DNA from: an uncultured Aquimarina sp. | GTDB lineage: Bacteria; Bacteroidota; Bacteroidia; Flavobacteriales; Flavobacteriaceae | NCBI RefSeq assembly: GCF_947492405.1 | Contig: NZ_CANLMP010000003.1 | Coordinates: 434,001-498,000 of the forward strand | Length of the DNA: 64,000 bases | Reading direction: 5' to 3' | Shown here: positions 9,368 through 16,496 of the stretch, in pieces | Numbering within the stretch: position 1 is the first letter of the stretch | How the letters are laid out: each line of letters opens with the position of its first letter | Notes under the pieces: generated by a model | Databases searched by the model: none | Told to the model about the DNA's origin: nothing | The model's input: only the letters and a program-made list of their open reading frames with translations | Made by a program: the position numbers and the translations under genes

Positions 9368-9901
9368 ATGATCAAAATCATCAAATCTCTTAAAGATTTA
9401 AAAATCAGTTTACTTCTTGTTTTTATTCTCATTTTTGCAACATCTGCTATGGTAGATACCCAAACAAAAGTTGCACATATAGCTTCTCAAGAACTTGTAG
9501 AAGCAATGCCAGAATTTATAGCGGCAAAACGTGAAATTGAAAAACTAAATAAAACCTATGAAACAGAAATTAAGGCAATGGTTTTGGAGTATCAAAATAC
9601 AATAAAAAAATTCACACAGGAAGCTGAACAAAAAACTAAAGAAGAAAATATAAAAAGACAATCTGAGCTTCAAGCTACAGAACAAAGTATTAATTCATAT
9701 AGAGAAAATGCAGCTAGAGATTTACAAACTAAACAAACAGATTTGCTAAAACCTATAACAGAAAAAGCAAGGGTAGCTATTCAAAAAGTAGCAAGATCAA
9801 AAGGGTTTAATTATGTTTTTGATAGCACTCTGGGAACAGGAATGATTATGGCTGATGGAATGGATCTTATGAGTGATGTAAAAAAAGAATTAGGGATATA
9901 A
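9368..9901 (+). CDS. Skp/OmpH family periplasmic chaperone
   Basis: 177 residues. An N-terminal hydrophobic segment (about 14-31) acts as signal peptide or anchor. The mature protein starts with TKVAHIASQELVEAMPEF, the typical first strand of OmpH/Skp, followed by a long charged coiled coil (about 55-130) that forms the chaperone's tentacles, and ends with a return segment GFNYVFDSTLGTGMIMADG and a DLMSDVKKEL helix. Skp trimers bind unfolded outer-membrane proteins in the periplasm. The basic N-terminus before the hydrophobic segment is longer than usual. It is a single gene followed immediately by a terminator; bamA is not adjacent, so this is probably an additional paralogue. Confidence 0.85.
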   Translation: MIKIIKSLKDLKISLLLVFILIFATSAMVDTQTKVAHIASQELVEAMPEFIAAKREIEKLNKTYETEIKAMVLEYQNTIKKFTQEAEQKTKEENIKRQSELQATEQSINSYRENAARDLQTKQTDLLKPITEKARVAIQKVARSKGFNYVFDSTLGTGMIMADGMDLMSDVKKELGI

Positions 9902-9939
9902 AGGCAGATTATATTGTCTATATTTTATATTATAATTCT

Positions 9940-9976
9940 AAAACTCCCATAATCATTAGTGATATGGGAGTTTTTT
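9940..9976 (+). terminator. Intrinsic terminator of the Skp/OmpH gene
   Basis: AAAACTCCCATA pairs with TATGGGAGTTTT, followed by a T-run, about 40 bases after the stop codon. Confidence 0.85.
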
Positions 9977-10070
9977 GTGGAGTCGGAGACGATCGAGCGT
10001 TAAAAAATCATCCAGTGGATGACTTTAGTGAAGAGGCGGGCTTGCCGCGCGGAGGAATCCCGCGACTGCA
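9977..10070. repeat. GC-rich patch starting with a copy of the tmRNA 3' end
   Basis: GTGGAGTCGGAG at 9977-9988 repeats exactly at 10102-10113, where it forms the acceptor end of ssrA. The bases between are clearly more GC-rich than the surroundings and contain two small stems: TCATCC-AG-TGGATGA-like near 10008-10023 and CGCGG with CCCGCG near 10047-10064. It may be the scar of an element that used ssrA as attachment site, or a dispersed intergenic repeat. An open frame across it is spurious. Confidence 0.45.
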
Positions 10071-10071
10071 C

Positions 10072-10098
10072 AAAAAAACCACCCGAAGGTGGTTTTTG
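10072..10098 (-). terminator. ssrA intrinsic terminator
   Basis: On the minus strand AAAAACCACC-TTCG-GGTGGTTTTTT forms a stable tetraloop hairpin with a T-run directly after the mature tmRNA 3' end. Confidence 0.85.
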
Positions 10099-10102
10099 AA
10101 GG

Positions 10103-10497
10103 TGGAGTCGGAGGGATTCGAACCCTCGTCCAAACAAGTAATACAATAGCTTTCTACACGCTTAGTTTTTGTTTAGATTTTCGTGGGATTGCCGGCCAAA
10201 AACCGCCAACGCACCCCTTATTCTCAATTAATTTCAAAACTATATCAAGATCCTATAGTTTCTAGGTCTACTTTTACGATACTCAAAACCAAACGCCATA
10301 AACCAAGGCTTTTGAAGAGTATCCTGCTTGCTCACCTAGTGAGCCGAGGCATTATCCTACTATAATTCGGATTATGCAGCTAGGGCGTAGTTATTCTCGC
10401 CGTTTAAAAAAGGTGAAACATGATATTTACGAGCTATATCCCAGCGCTCGACGTGCTTACCACTCTATTAATCTCGCTGTCAAAACCAGTCGACCCC
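10103..10497 (-). ncRNA. ssrA: tmRNA (transfer-messenger RNA)
   Basis: About 395 nt with the encoded CCA at 10103-10105. The 5' end starts GGGGTCGACTGG followed by TTTTGACAGCGAG, and the 3' end has the T-arm GAGGGTTCGAATCCCTC and CGACTCCA; the two ends pair into the alanine-type acceptor stem. The internal reading frame at 10401-10372 encodes GENNYALAA followed by TAA, the tag seen in Bacteroidota. The RNA rescues ribosomes stalled on broken mRNAs and marks the products for proteolysis. The open frame at 10183-10365 on the opposite strand is spurious. Confidence 0.97.
10372..10401 (-). other. tmRNA proteolysis-tag reading frame
   Basis: Nine codons, GGC GAG AAT AAC TAC GCC, then CTA GCT GCA and TAA, give GENNYALAA. 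The Ala-Ala end is the usual signal for ClpXP-type proteases. Confidence 0.93.
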
Positions 10498-10540
10498 TTT
10501 AATGAGATAGTAAATCTTCGATTTTCGTAATCGAATTAAA

Positions 10541-10559
10541 TCCCGAACTTGTTTCGGGA
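10541..10559. repeat. Small palindromic repeat (REP-like)
   Basis: TCCCGAA-CTTGT-TTCGGGA forms a 7-bp stem. It resembles the hairpin ATCCCAAA-CTTGA-TTTGGGAT at 29005-29025, including the CTTG loop, which suggests a dispersed hairpin family. A further hairpin, TTCGATT-TTCGT-AATCGAA, lies at 10517-10535 between it and ssrA. Confidence 0.5.
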
Positions 10560-10589
10560 ACTTTTTAATACTATATCTAGTTACTTATT

Positions 10590-10613
10590 CATAATTCTGA
10601 ATTCAGAATTATG
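10590..10613. promoter_or_regulatory. 24-bp perfect palindrome, probable operator
   Basis: Positions 10590-10601 (CATAATTCTGAA) are the exact reverse complement of 10602-10613. It lies 73 bases before the dehydrogenase start and about 90 bases from the ssrA 5' end, in divergent orientation. Size and symmetry fit a dimeric repressor. It contains an in-frame upstream ATG that is probably not used. Confidence 0.5.
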
Positions 10614-10685
10614 GTGGGCAAAGATAATCATATTTGTCATATCTTAGCCGCGCTTTTACATAAACAAAATATATACCAAAACTAT

Positions 10686-11894
10686 ATGACTACATTCGGA
10701 ATTATCAAAGAGCGTAAAAACCCGCCAGATCGTCGGGTAGTCTTTTCCCCAAAGGGACTTAGTAACACCGTGACTAAATTTCCTGAGGCTTCTTTTAAAG
10801 TAGAAAGTTCTGATATTAGAATTTTTAAAGATGAAGATTATACAACTGCAGGTTTTGAAGTTGCTAATGATCTTTCTGATTGTGAGGTATTGCTTGGTGT
10901 AAAAGAAGTCCCAATAGATGCATTAATTCCGAATAAAAAATATTTTTTCTTTTCGCATACCATCAAAAAACAACCCTATAATAGAAAATTACTTAATGCA
11001 ATCCTTGATAAAAACATCGAGTTGTATGATCACGAAGTGATTGTTAACCAAAAAGGGTTTAGATTAATCGGTTTTGGGCGATATGCTGGCATTGTTGGTG
11101 CCTATAATGGTTTTAGAGCTTTGGGTATGAAGAATGATAGTTTTCAGCTTCCTAAAGCAGAAACCTTACTAGATCAAAAAGCATTAGAATCAGAGTTATC
11201 TAAGATTAATTTACCAAATATAAAGATTGTGCTTACCGGAAAAGGTAAAGTAGGTTGTGGAGCCAAAGAAATTTTGGATGCAATGAAAATTAAAGAAGTT
11301 TCTGTCGATGATTACCTAACCATTACTTTTAATGAGCCAGTCTATACACAGATTGATGTGTTGGATTATAACAAGCGTAAGGATGGTCAGGTGATTGACA
11401 AAAGTGATTTTTATAACAATCCACAAGAATATATTAGTGATTTTATGAGATTTGCTAAAGTTAGTGATATGTATATCGCTGGTCATTTTTTTGGAGATGG
11501 AGCTCCTTTTATTTATACCAGAGAAGACGCGAAATCATCAGACTTTAATATTAAGGTAGTGGCGGATGTTTCTTGTGATATTGACGGCCCTGTAGCTACT
11601 ACAATCAGACCGTCTACTATTGCGGACCCTATTTACGGATACCACCCGGATAGAGAGGAAGAAGTGGATTTTAAAGATCCAGAAGCTGTAGTCGTGATGG
11701 CAGTAGATAATTTACCTTGTGAGTTACCTAAGGATGCTAGTGAAGGTTTTGGAGATATGTTTTTGGAACACGTGATTCCTGCATTTTTTAATAACGATGT
11801 AGATGGAGTTTTAGAACGTGCAAGAATGACACAATATGGTAAATTGACAGCTGGATATGCCTATCTACAGGACTATGTAGATGGAAAAGAATAG
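10686..11894 (+). CDS. NAD(P)-dependent dehydrogenase of the saccharopine/alanine dehydrogenase type
   Basis: 402 residues from the ATG at 10686. An in-frame ATG at 10611 would add 25 residues that lie inside the palindrome and break the conserved start MTTFGIIKERKNPPDRRVVF. The N-terminal half is the AlaDh/PNT N-terminal domain, with EVLLGVKEVP and the RYAGIVGAYNGFRALG segment. The Rossmann part has IVLTGKGKVGCGAKEIL near residue 178. The segment DVSCDIDGPVATTIRPSTI, followed by DPIYGYHP, is characteristic of lysine-forming saccharopine dehydrogenases (LYS1). It probably oxidises or forms saccharopine or a similar amino-acid conjugate in the cytoplasm; the substrate is inferred. pyrF follows after 28 bases, so co-transcription is likely. 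Confidence 0.8.
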   Translation: MTTFGIIKERKNPPDRRVVFSPKGLSNTVTKFPEASFKVESSDIRIFKDEDYTTAGFEVANDLSDCEVLLGVKEVPIDALIPNKKYFFFSHTIKKQPYNRKLLNAILDKNIELYDHEVIVNQKGFRLIGFGRYAGIVGAYNGFRALGMKNDSFQLPKAETLLDQKALESELSKINLPNIKIVLTGKGKVGCGAKEILDAMKIKEVSVDDYLTITFNEPVYTQIDVLDYNKRKDGQVIDKSDFYNNPQEYISDFMRFAKVSDMYIAGHFFGDGAPFIYTREDAKSSDFNIKVVADVSCDIDGPVATTIRPSTIADPIYGYHPDREEEVDFKDPEAVVVMAVDNLPCELPKDASEGFGDMFLEHVIPAFFNNDVDGVLERARMTQYGKLTAGYAYLQDYVDGKE

Positions 11895-11922
11895 TTTTAT
11901 ACAACACAAATTATAGTAGAAA

Positions 11923-12744
11923 ATGACAACTCAGGAACTTGTAGATCAAATATGGAAAAAGAAATCCTTTTTATGCGTAGGGCTGGATGTAGACCTCACT
12001 AAAATTCCGAAGCATTTATTAGAAGAAGAAGATCCAATTTTTGAGTTCAATAAAAAAATTATTGATGCTACACACCATCTGGCTGTAGCATATAAGCCGA
12101 ATACTGCTTTTTATGAAGCATATGGATTGAAGGGGTGGGAATCTTTAGAAAAGACCATTAAGTACCTAAATACAAACTATCCAGAGATATTTACTATCGC
12201 CGATGCAAAACGAGGAGATATTGGTAATACAAGTGCCATGTATGCTAAAGCTTTTTTTGAGGATTTAGAATTTGATTCTATCACTGTAGCTCCTTATATG
12301 GGTAAGGATTCTATAGAACCATTTTTAGCATTTAAGGGAAAGCATACGATTATGTTAGCGCTTACTTCTAATCAAGGTGCTTTTGATTTTCAAACTAAAA
12401 ATGTTGATGGAAGAGAATTGTACAAGCAAGTATTAGAAACCTCTAAAGGTTGGCAAAATTCAAAGAACTTAATGTATGTAGTAGGAGCAACAAAAGCAGA
12501 ATATCTGGCAGATATCAGAAAGATTATTCCAGATAGCTTTTTATTAGTTCCAGGAGTTGGTGCCCAAGGTGGAAACCTGCAAGATGTATGCAAATATGGA
12601 ATTAATGATCAAATTGGATTGTTAATCAATTCATCACGAGGAATCATATATGCTTCAAACGGACTGGATTTTGATATAGTTGCAAGAGAAAAAGCAAAGG
12701 AACTTCAGCAACAAATGGAAGAAATTTTAAAAGTTAAAAAATAA
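11923..12744 (+). CDS. pyrF: Orotidine-5'-phosphate decarboxylase
   Basis: 273 residues, the usual length of the long (type 2, archaeal/myxococcal-like) OMP decarboxylase subfamily. It starts [14 protein letters not shown] and has the catalytic [19 protein letters not shown] segment near residue 93, whose Asp-Lys-Asp arrangement is the active site. The phosphate-binding region is [16 protein letters not shown] near 207, followed by [10 protein letters not shown]. It makes UMP from OMP, the last step of pyrimidine synthesis. It follows the dehydrogenase closely and is followed by a strong terminator. No other pyr gene is nearby. Confidence 0.95.
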   Translation: MTTQELVDQIWKKKSFLCVGLDVDLTKIPKHLLEEEDPIFEFNKKIIDATHHLAVAYKPNTAFYEAYGLKGWESLEKTIKYLNTNYPEIFTIADAKRGDIGNTSAMYAKAFFEDLEFDSITVAPYMGKDSIEPFLAFKGKHTIMLALTSNQGAFDFQTKNVDGRELYKQVLETSKGWQNSKNLMYVVGATKAEYLADIRKIIPDSFLLVPGVGAQGGNLQDVCKYGINDQIGLLINSSRGIIYASNGLDFDIVAREKAKELQQQMEEILKVKK

Positions 12745-12786
12745 AAAAAGGAAGCTGAACGTATACTCAGTTTCCTTTTTTCTTTT
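12743..12786 (+). terminator. Intrinsic terminator after pyrF
   Basis: AAAAAAGGAA-G-CTGA pairs with TCAG-T-TTCCTTTTTT, forming a long stem with a T-run. It overlaps the pyrF stop codon. Confidence 0.85.
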
Positions 12787-12834
12787 TAATCAATAACTTA
12801 GAGAAAACAATCTCTCTACGAATGATTAAAAAAA

Positions 12835-12951
12835 TTAACGTCTATTAGCTTTAAACACTTGTTTCGCATATCCCACAAGTCCATATGTGATAAAAAATAC
12901 AACCAGTGATAAAAAACCATAGAAAATAATGTTAAGTAATACTGAATCCAT
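12835..12951 (-). CDS. 38-residue single-pass membrane protein
   Basis: A very short open frame: MDSVLLNIIFYGFLSLVV, then FFITYGLVGYAKQVFKANRR. It has one hydrophobic helix at about 4-28 and a basic C-terminal tail (K30, K34, R37, R38), which predicts the tail in the cytoplasm. The composition is that of a real small membrane protein, and it lies in a 350-base gap otherwise lacking features. I do not recognise a family. Small proteins of this kind often sit in transporter or respiratory complexes, but nothing here shows a partner. It could be an accidental frame. Confidence 0.5.
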   Translation of the reverse strand: MDSVLLNIIFYGFLSLVVFFITYGLVGYAKQVFKANRR

Positions 12952-13096
12952 AGCCCCAAAATTTTTAAATTAATATTCTTTCCTACAATATAAGAGGTAT
13001 TTGTAGGAATTCCTAATTTTAAAACACTAATTATTAGGAGTTTATGATTTTTTTATGATTACAGAATAACTTCAGGAATACACTTAAGAAAAAAGT

Positions 13097-13888
13097 ATGA
13101 TATATACAGATCAATTAGGTAGAGATATTAGGATAACTTCGACTCCTATGCGTATTATCTCCTTAGTTCCATCTCAAACGGAACTTCTGGTTGCAATGGG
13201 TTTATCAAATTGTATAGTAGGTGTTACTAAGTTTTGTGTACATCCGAAAACTATAAGAAAAGAAAAGAGTGTGATTGGTGGAACTAAGAATATTCATCTA
13301 GATAAAATCCGTGAATTAGATCCTGATATTATTTTATGTAATAAAGAAGAGAATACAAAAGAGATTGTTGAAACATTGCAAGAAGAGTATACAGTTCATG
13401 TGTCAGATATAAGTACTGTAGAAGAATCTTTAGAGTTGATTGATCAGTATGGTAAGATTTTTAATAAGACTAGTCAAGCTGCAACACTAGTTTCTAAAAT
13501 TAGGTTAGAGTTACGAGATTTTTTAGAATTTGTAAAGGATAAACCCAAAAAAAAAATAGCTTATTTTATTTGGCGTAAACCTTGGATGGTGGCAGGTAAA
13601 GGAACATTTATTCATCATTTGTTAGGGATTAATGGATTTATAAATATGTTTGGTCATCAGGATCGATATCCAGAAATTTCTGAAGAACAATTGCCAAAAT
13701 TAAAAGGTCTTGATCTTATTCTATTATCATCAGAACCATTTCCCTTTTCTGAAACACATAAGAATGAAGTAATAAAAATGCTTCCAGATGCTAAAGTGAT
13801 TTTAGTAGATGGAGAGTATTTTTCTTGGTATGGTTCCAGATTAGCAGAAGCATTTGTCTACTTCAGAACACTTCACCAGTCCAGTTGA
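13097..13888 (+). CDS. BtuF-like helical-backbone metal/cobalamin receptor without signal peptide
   Basis: 263 residues. MIYTDQLGRDIRI opens the protein directly, followed by RIISLVPSQTELLVAMGL, the first conserved segment of the periplasmic-binding-protein fold of BtuF/FecB type. GVTKFCVHP and LDPDIILCNKEEN are further family motifs. A long central helix (about 120-155) links two lobes. There is no signal peptide or lipobox, whereas classical family members are periplasmic; the upstream sequence has no in-frame start that would add one. It could be a cytoplasmic binding protein or a non-transport relative. An alpha/beta-hydrolase gene follows after 82 bases. No ABC permease is nearby. Confidence 0.75.
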   Translation: MIYTDQLGRDIRITSTPMRIISLVPSQTELLVAMGLSNCIVGVTKFCVHPKTIRKEKSVIGGTKNIHLDKIRELDPDIILCNKEENTKEIVETLQEEYTVHVSDISTVEESLELIDQYGKIFNKTSQAATLVSKIRLELRDFLEFVKDKPKKKIAYFIWRKPWMVAGKGTFIHHLLGINGFINMFGHQDRYPEISEEQLPKLKGLDLILLSSEPFPFSETHKNEVIKMLPDAKVILVDGEYFSWYGSRLAEAFVYFRTLHQSS

Positions 13889-13970
13889 AAGAGTTGAACA
13901 ATACATTAAATACTGTTAATCCTACTTATAGTGAATTATAAGTCATTATCTTTACTCAGTTAATTATTAT

Positions 13971-14756
13971 ATGCTTAACTATTCTATATATCATCATCCT
14001 GAAAATACTTATTGGGTAACTTTTGTTCACGGGGCAGGAGGGAGTTCTTCTATTTGGTTTAAACAAGTTAGAGAGTTTAGAAAACACTATAATGTGCTGC
14101 TACTCGATTTAAGAGGACACGGTAATTCTAAACCTGCTATTAAAGATGCTTTTAGTTCTAAATATACCTTTGATTCAATTACAGAAGATATAGTGGAGGT
14201 TATTAATAAAGAACAAATAGCTTCATCACATTTTATAGGGATCTCTTTGGGTACTATATTGATTCGAAACCTTGCAGAAAAGTATCCTGATCGTGTGGAT
14301 AGTATGATTATGGGTGGTGCTATTATGAAACTAAATCTTAGGTCTCAGGTATTGATGAGATTGGGCGTCGTATTTAAATCGGTAATTCCTTATATGTTTT
14401 TGTATAAGTTTTTTGCTTTTATTATTATGCCCAAAAAAAATCATAAGCAATCCAGGTTACTTTTTGCTAATGAGGCAAAGAAATTATATCAAAAGGAATT
14501 TGTACGATGGTTTAGGTTAACTTCTGAGATTAATCCTTTACTTCGTTTTTTTAGGGATAAGGATATTAAAATACCTACACTTTATGTGATGGGTGAAGAA
14601 GACTATTTATTTTTACCATCTATAAAAAAAGTAGTGTCTATCCACGAGTTTTCTAATCTTTTCGTAGTTAAGAATTCGGGACATGTTGTTAATGTGGAAC
14701 AACCAGAAATTTTTAATGAAGAATCACTTTCGTTTTTAAATCAACTTTCCGTTTAA
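13971..14756 (+). CDS. Alpha/beta hydrolase
   Basis: 261 residues. WVTFVHGAGGSSSIWF near residue 15 is the oxyanion-hole segment, LLLDLRGHGNS near 44 the next conserved strand, GISLGT near 88 carries the nucleophile Ser, and NSGHVVNVEQP near 235 the catalytic His; the Asp is probably in MGEEDYLF. All triad positions are present. The lid region at about 130-175 is basic and hydrophobic (FKSVIPYMFLYKFFAFIIMPKK) and could touch the membrane. Substrate is unknown. It resembles the soluble esterase/C-C hydrolase branch. Confidence 0.85.
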   Translation: MLNYSIYHHPENTYWVTFVHGAGGSSSIWFKQVREFRKHYNVLLLDLRGHGNSKPAIKDAFSSKYTFDSITEDIVEVINKEQIASSHFIGISLGTILIRNLAEKYPDRVDSMIMGGAIMKLNLRSQVLMRLGVVFKSVIPYMFLYKFFAFIIMPKKNHKQSRLLFANEAKKLYQKEFVRWFRLTSEINPLLRFFRDKDIKIPTLYVMGEEDYLFLPSIKKVVSIHEFSNLFVVKNSGHVVNVEQPEIFNEESLSFLNQLSV

Positions 14757-14762
14757 TAGCGG

Positions 14763-14936
14763 TTAAGAACGATGTTCTATTTTTTTAATTTCGGTTAAAA
14801 TTTTGTTTGCTTCCTCGTGTAAGAGATCACTTTTTTCTTTATCCTTAATAGCAATATTGTATGCATTTTTCATTAATCTGCAGTATCGCTTTCGTAGTTT
14901 TTGAAGATCAGTTTTGTCTTTAAACCAATAAAACAT
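14763..14936 (-). CDS. Lacal_2735/DUF6435-type small protein
   Basis: 57 residues if started at the ATG at 14936, giving MFYWFKDKTDLQKLRKRYCR; an in-frame start 21 bases upstream is less like the family. It is a highly charged helical protein (residues 8-55) with the spacing of the small flavobacterial Lacal_2735 family, often about 60 residues. Function is unknown; these proteins are cytoplasmic and have two helices that could form a hairpin. It converges on the alpha/beta-hydrolase gene with only 6 bases between the stop codons. Confidence 0.65.
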   Translation of the reverse strand: MFYWFKDKTDLQKLRKRYCRLMKNAYNIAIKDKEKSDLLHEEANKILTEIKKIEHRS

Positions 14937-15020
14937 TTCCTTTTCTTTTTTGTACAAAAGTATTAGATGTGATTCAATTAGGTTCTTAAGAGGTCGTTAA
15001 GGTTATCTAATAGTATATTA

Positions 15021-15057
15021 AAAAGGGTAGTATAATTTTCACTCATACTACCCTTTT
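15021..15057. terminator. Intrinsic terminator after the SusD gene
   Basis: AAAAGGGTAGTAT pairs with ATACTACCCTTTT around an 11-base loop. On the minus strand it lies about 30 bases beyond the SusD stop codon and is followed by T residues. Confidence 0.8.
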
Positions 15058-15084
15058 ATAACTTTTATTAAATGAGATTATATT

Positions 15085-16449
15085 TTAGTATCCATCGTTT
15101 TGTGGCAAAAGGTTTGGATTTACGTTTATTTCTCTTTGTGGAATTGGCAGCACCAATCGACTATCATCAAAAGGTAATGATGCTATAGGGATTTCTAATC
15201 TTTTAAAATCGTGTAGTTTATGCCCTTCAAATGCTAATTCTTTCAATCTTTCCAGAATGATATCTACATATGTTAAATCAGTTAATAGAAAAGCATTAGA
15301 TCTAAATCGCACTGTGTTAACATCGTTTATAGGGTCTGTTCCTACTGCTGTACCTAGAATAAAATTAGACTCGGCCCTTATAAGGTGCATTTCTGGTAAT
15401 CGAATAAAAGGAATGTTTGCATTACCAAAAATCCATTTGAATGATGCAATACCAGATCCAGTTTCGTTATCAATGTAAAAATAACCAGCTCTCGAATCAT
15501 TAAAATCATCAAAAATCCCAAAAAAAGCGTCTTCGATCGATATATCAGGATTTCCTGGTCTTCCTCCGAATCTGTCGGTAGCCCAAAATGTATTCATACT
15601 GTTAGCTCCGTCTGAATCTGTTACTTGCCAAGCAAAAATATCTTCTGTGGAGTTATCATCATTGTTGTATGCATCATCAAGTGTTGCTGTTATTAAGAAT
15701 CTTCCTGATTGAATTACTTCATTAGATAAATCTCTGGCAGCTTCATAATTACCTATTTGTAATTGTATTCTTGCTAATAAGGCTTTAGCTGCATTTGCAG
15801 AAGCAAAAACACCATTTGTTTCAGGTAATAGTGCAATCGCATCTTCTAAGTCATTGATAATAAAATCATATACTTCGCCAATTGTATTTCTTGATGGATA
15901 CGTAATATCATCAAATGTAATTACCGGAGTTCTCATAATAGGAACCCCTGGTTCTCCATCATTAATTCTATCATTATTATGTTTAGAGAAAAAACGCAAT
16001 AAATCAAAATAGGTGACAGCTCTTAAAAATTTGGCTTGACCTTCTACAGAGTTTTTAGTATCAAGATTTTCAAAAACATCTAGGTTGTCCAAAACAATGT
16101 TAGCCTGATTGCTTATGTCATATCCATTTAACCATAAACTAGCTACAAAAGTATTATTGGTATTAATTACTTTAGTGTTAAATTCTCCAGGATCAGAAAA
16201 TGTTCCGTTCCATTTCAGTTCTTCATCATTAGCTAATAGTTCGGCTATTGTATATATCTGACCACCATAACTTGCAGCTTGCCCTGCTTGAGCATAGGCT
16301 CCAACAAGAATATTAGTCACTTTTGTTGGTGTATCAAATGCATCTTCAGTAGTTAATGCTTGATTTGGGTCAATGTCTAACTGATTTTCACAACTTACAG
16401 AGACTATAGAAAGAGTGAATACTAGTACTATTTTTATATATGTTTTCAT
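15085..16449 (-). CDS. SusD/RagB family surface nutrient-binding lipoprotein
   Basis: 454 residues, with a lipobox ending at Cys20 (SIVSVSC) followed by ENQLDIDPNQALTTEDAF, the standard SusD opening. The TPR-like helical scaffold and the C-terminal signature ERLKELAFEGHKLHDFKRL, RLVLPIPQREINVNPNL are present. SusD lipoproteins cover the SusC channel and capture oligomers at the cell surface. It lies 47 bases after the susC stop codon and shares its transcript. The ligand is unknown: no glycoside hydrolase, peptidase or sensor gene is directly attached. Confidence 0.95.
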   Translation of the reverse strand: MKTYIKIVLVFTLSIVSVSCENQLDIDPNQALTTEDAFDTPTKVTNILVGAYAQAGQAASYGGQIYTIAELLANDEELKWNGTFSDPGEFNTKVINTNNTFVASLWLNGYDISNQANIVLDNLDVFENLDTKNSVEGQAKFLRAVTYFDLLRFFSKHNNDRINDGEPGVPIMRTPVITFDDITYPSRNTIGEVYDFIINDLEDAIALLPETNGVFASANAAKALLARIQLQIGNYEAARDLSNEVIQSGRFLITATLDDAYNNDDNSTEDIFAWQVTDSDGANSMNTFWATDRFGGRPGNPDISIEDAFFGIFDDFNDSRAGYFYIDNETGSGIASFKWIFGNANIPFIRLPEMHLIRAESNFILGTAVGTDPINDVNTVRFRSNAFLLTDLTYVDIILERLKELAFEGHKLHDFKRLEIPIASLPFDDSRLVLPIPQREINVNPNLLPQNDGY

Positions 16450-16496
16450 TTTTTTTTACTTTAAGGTTTTAGTATTAAATTTTAAAAATCGAATTT

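Noticed and set aside
9964..10365. Open frames of about 60 residues on the plus strand across and beside ssrA
   Set aside because: They are antisense to the tmRNA or cover the GC-rich patch; the text SEGFEPSS comes from reading the tmRNA T-arm as protein.
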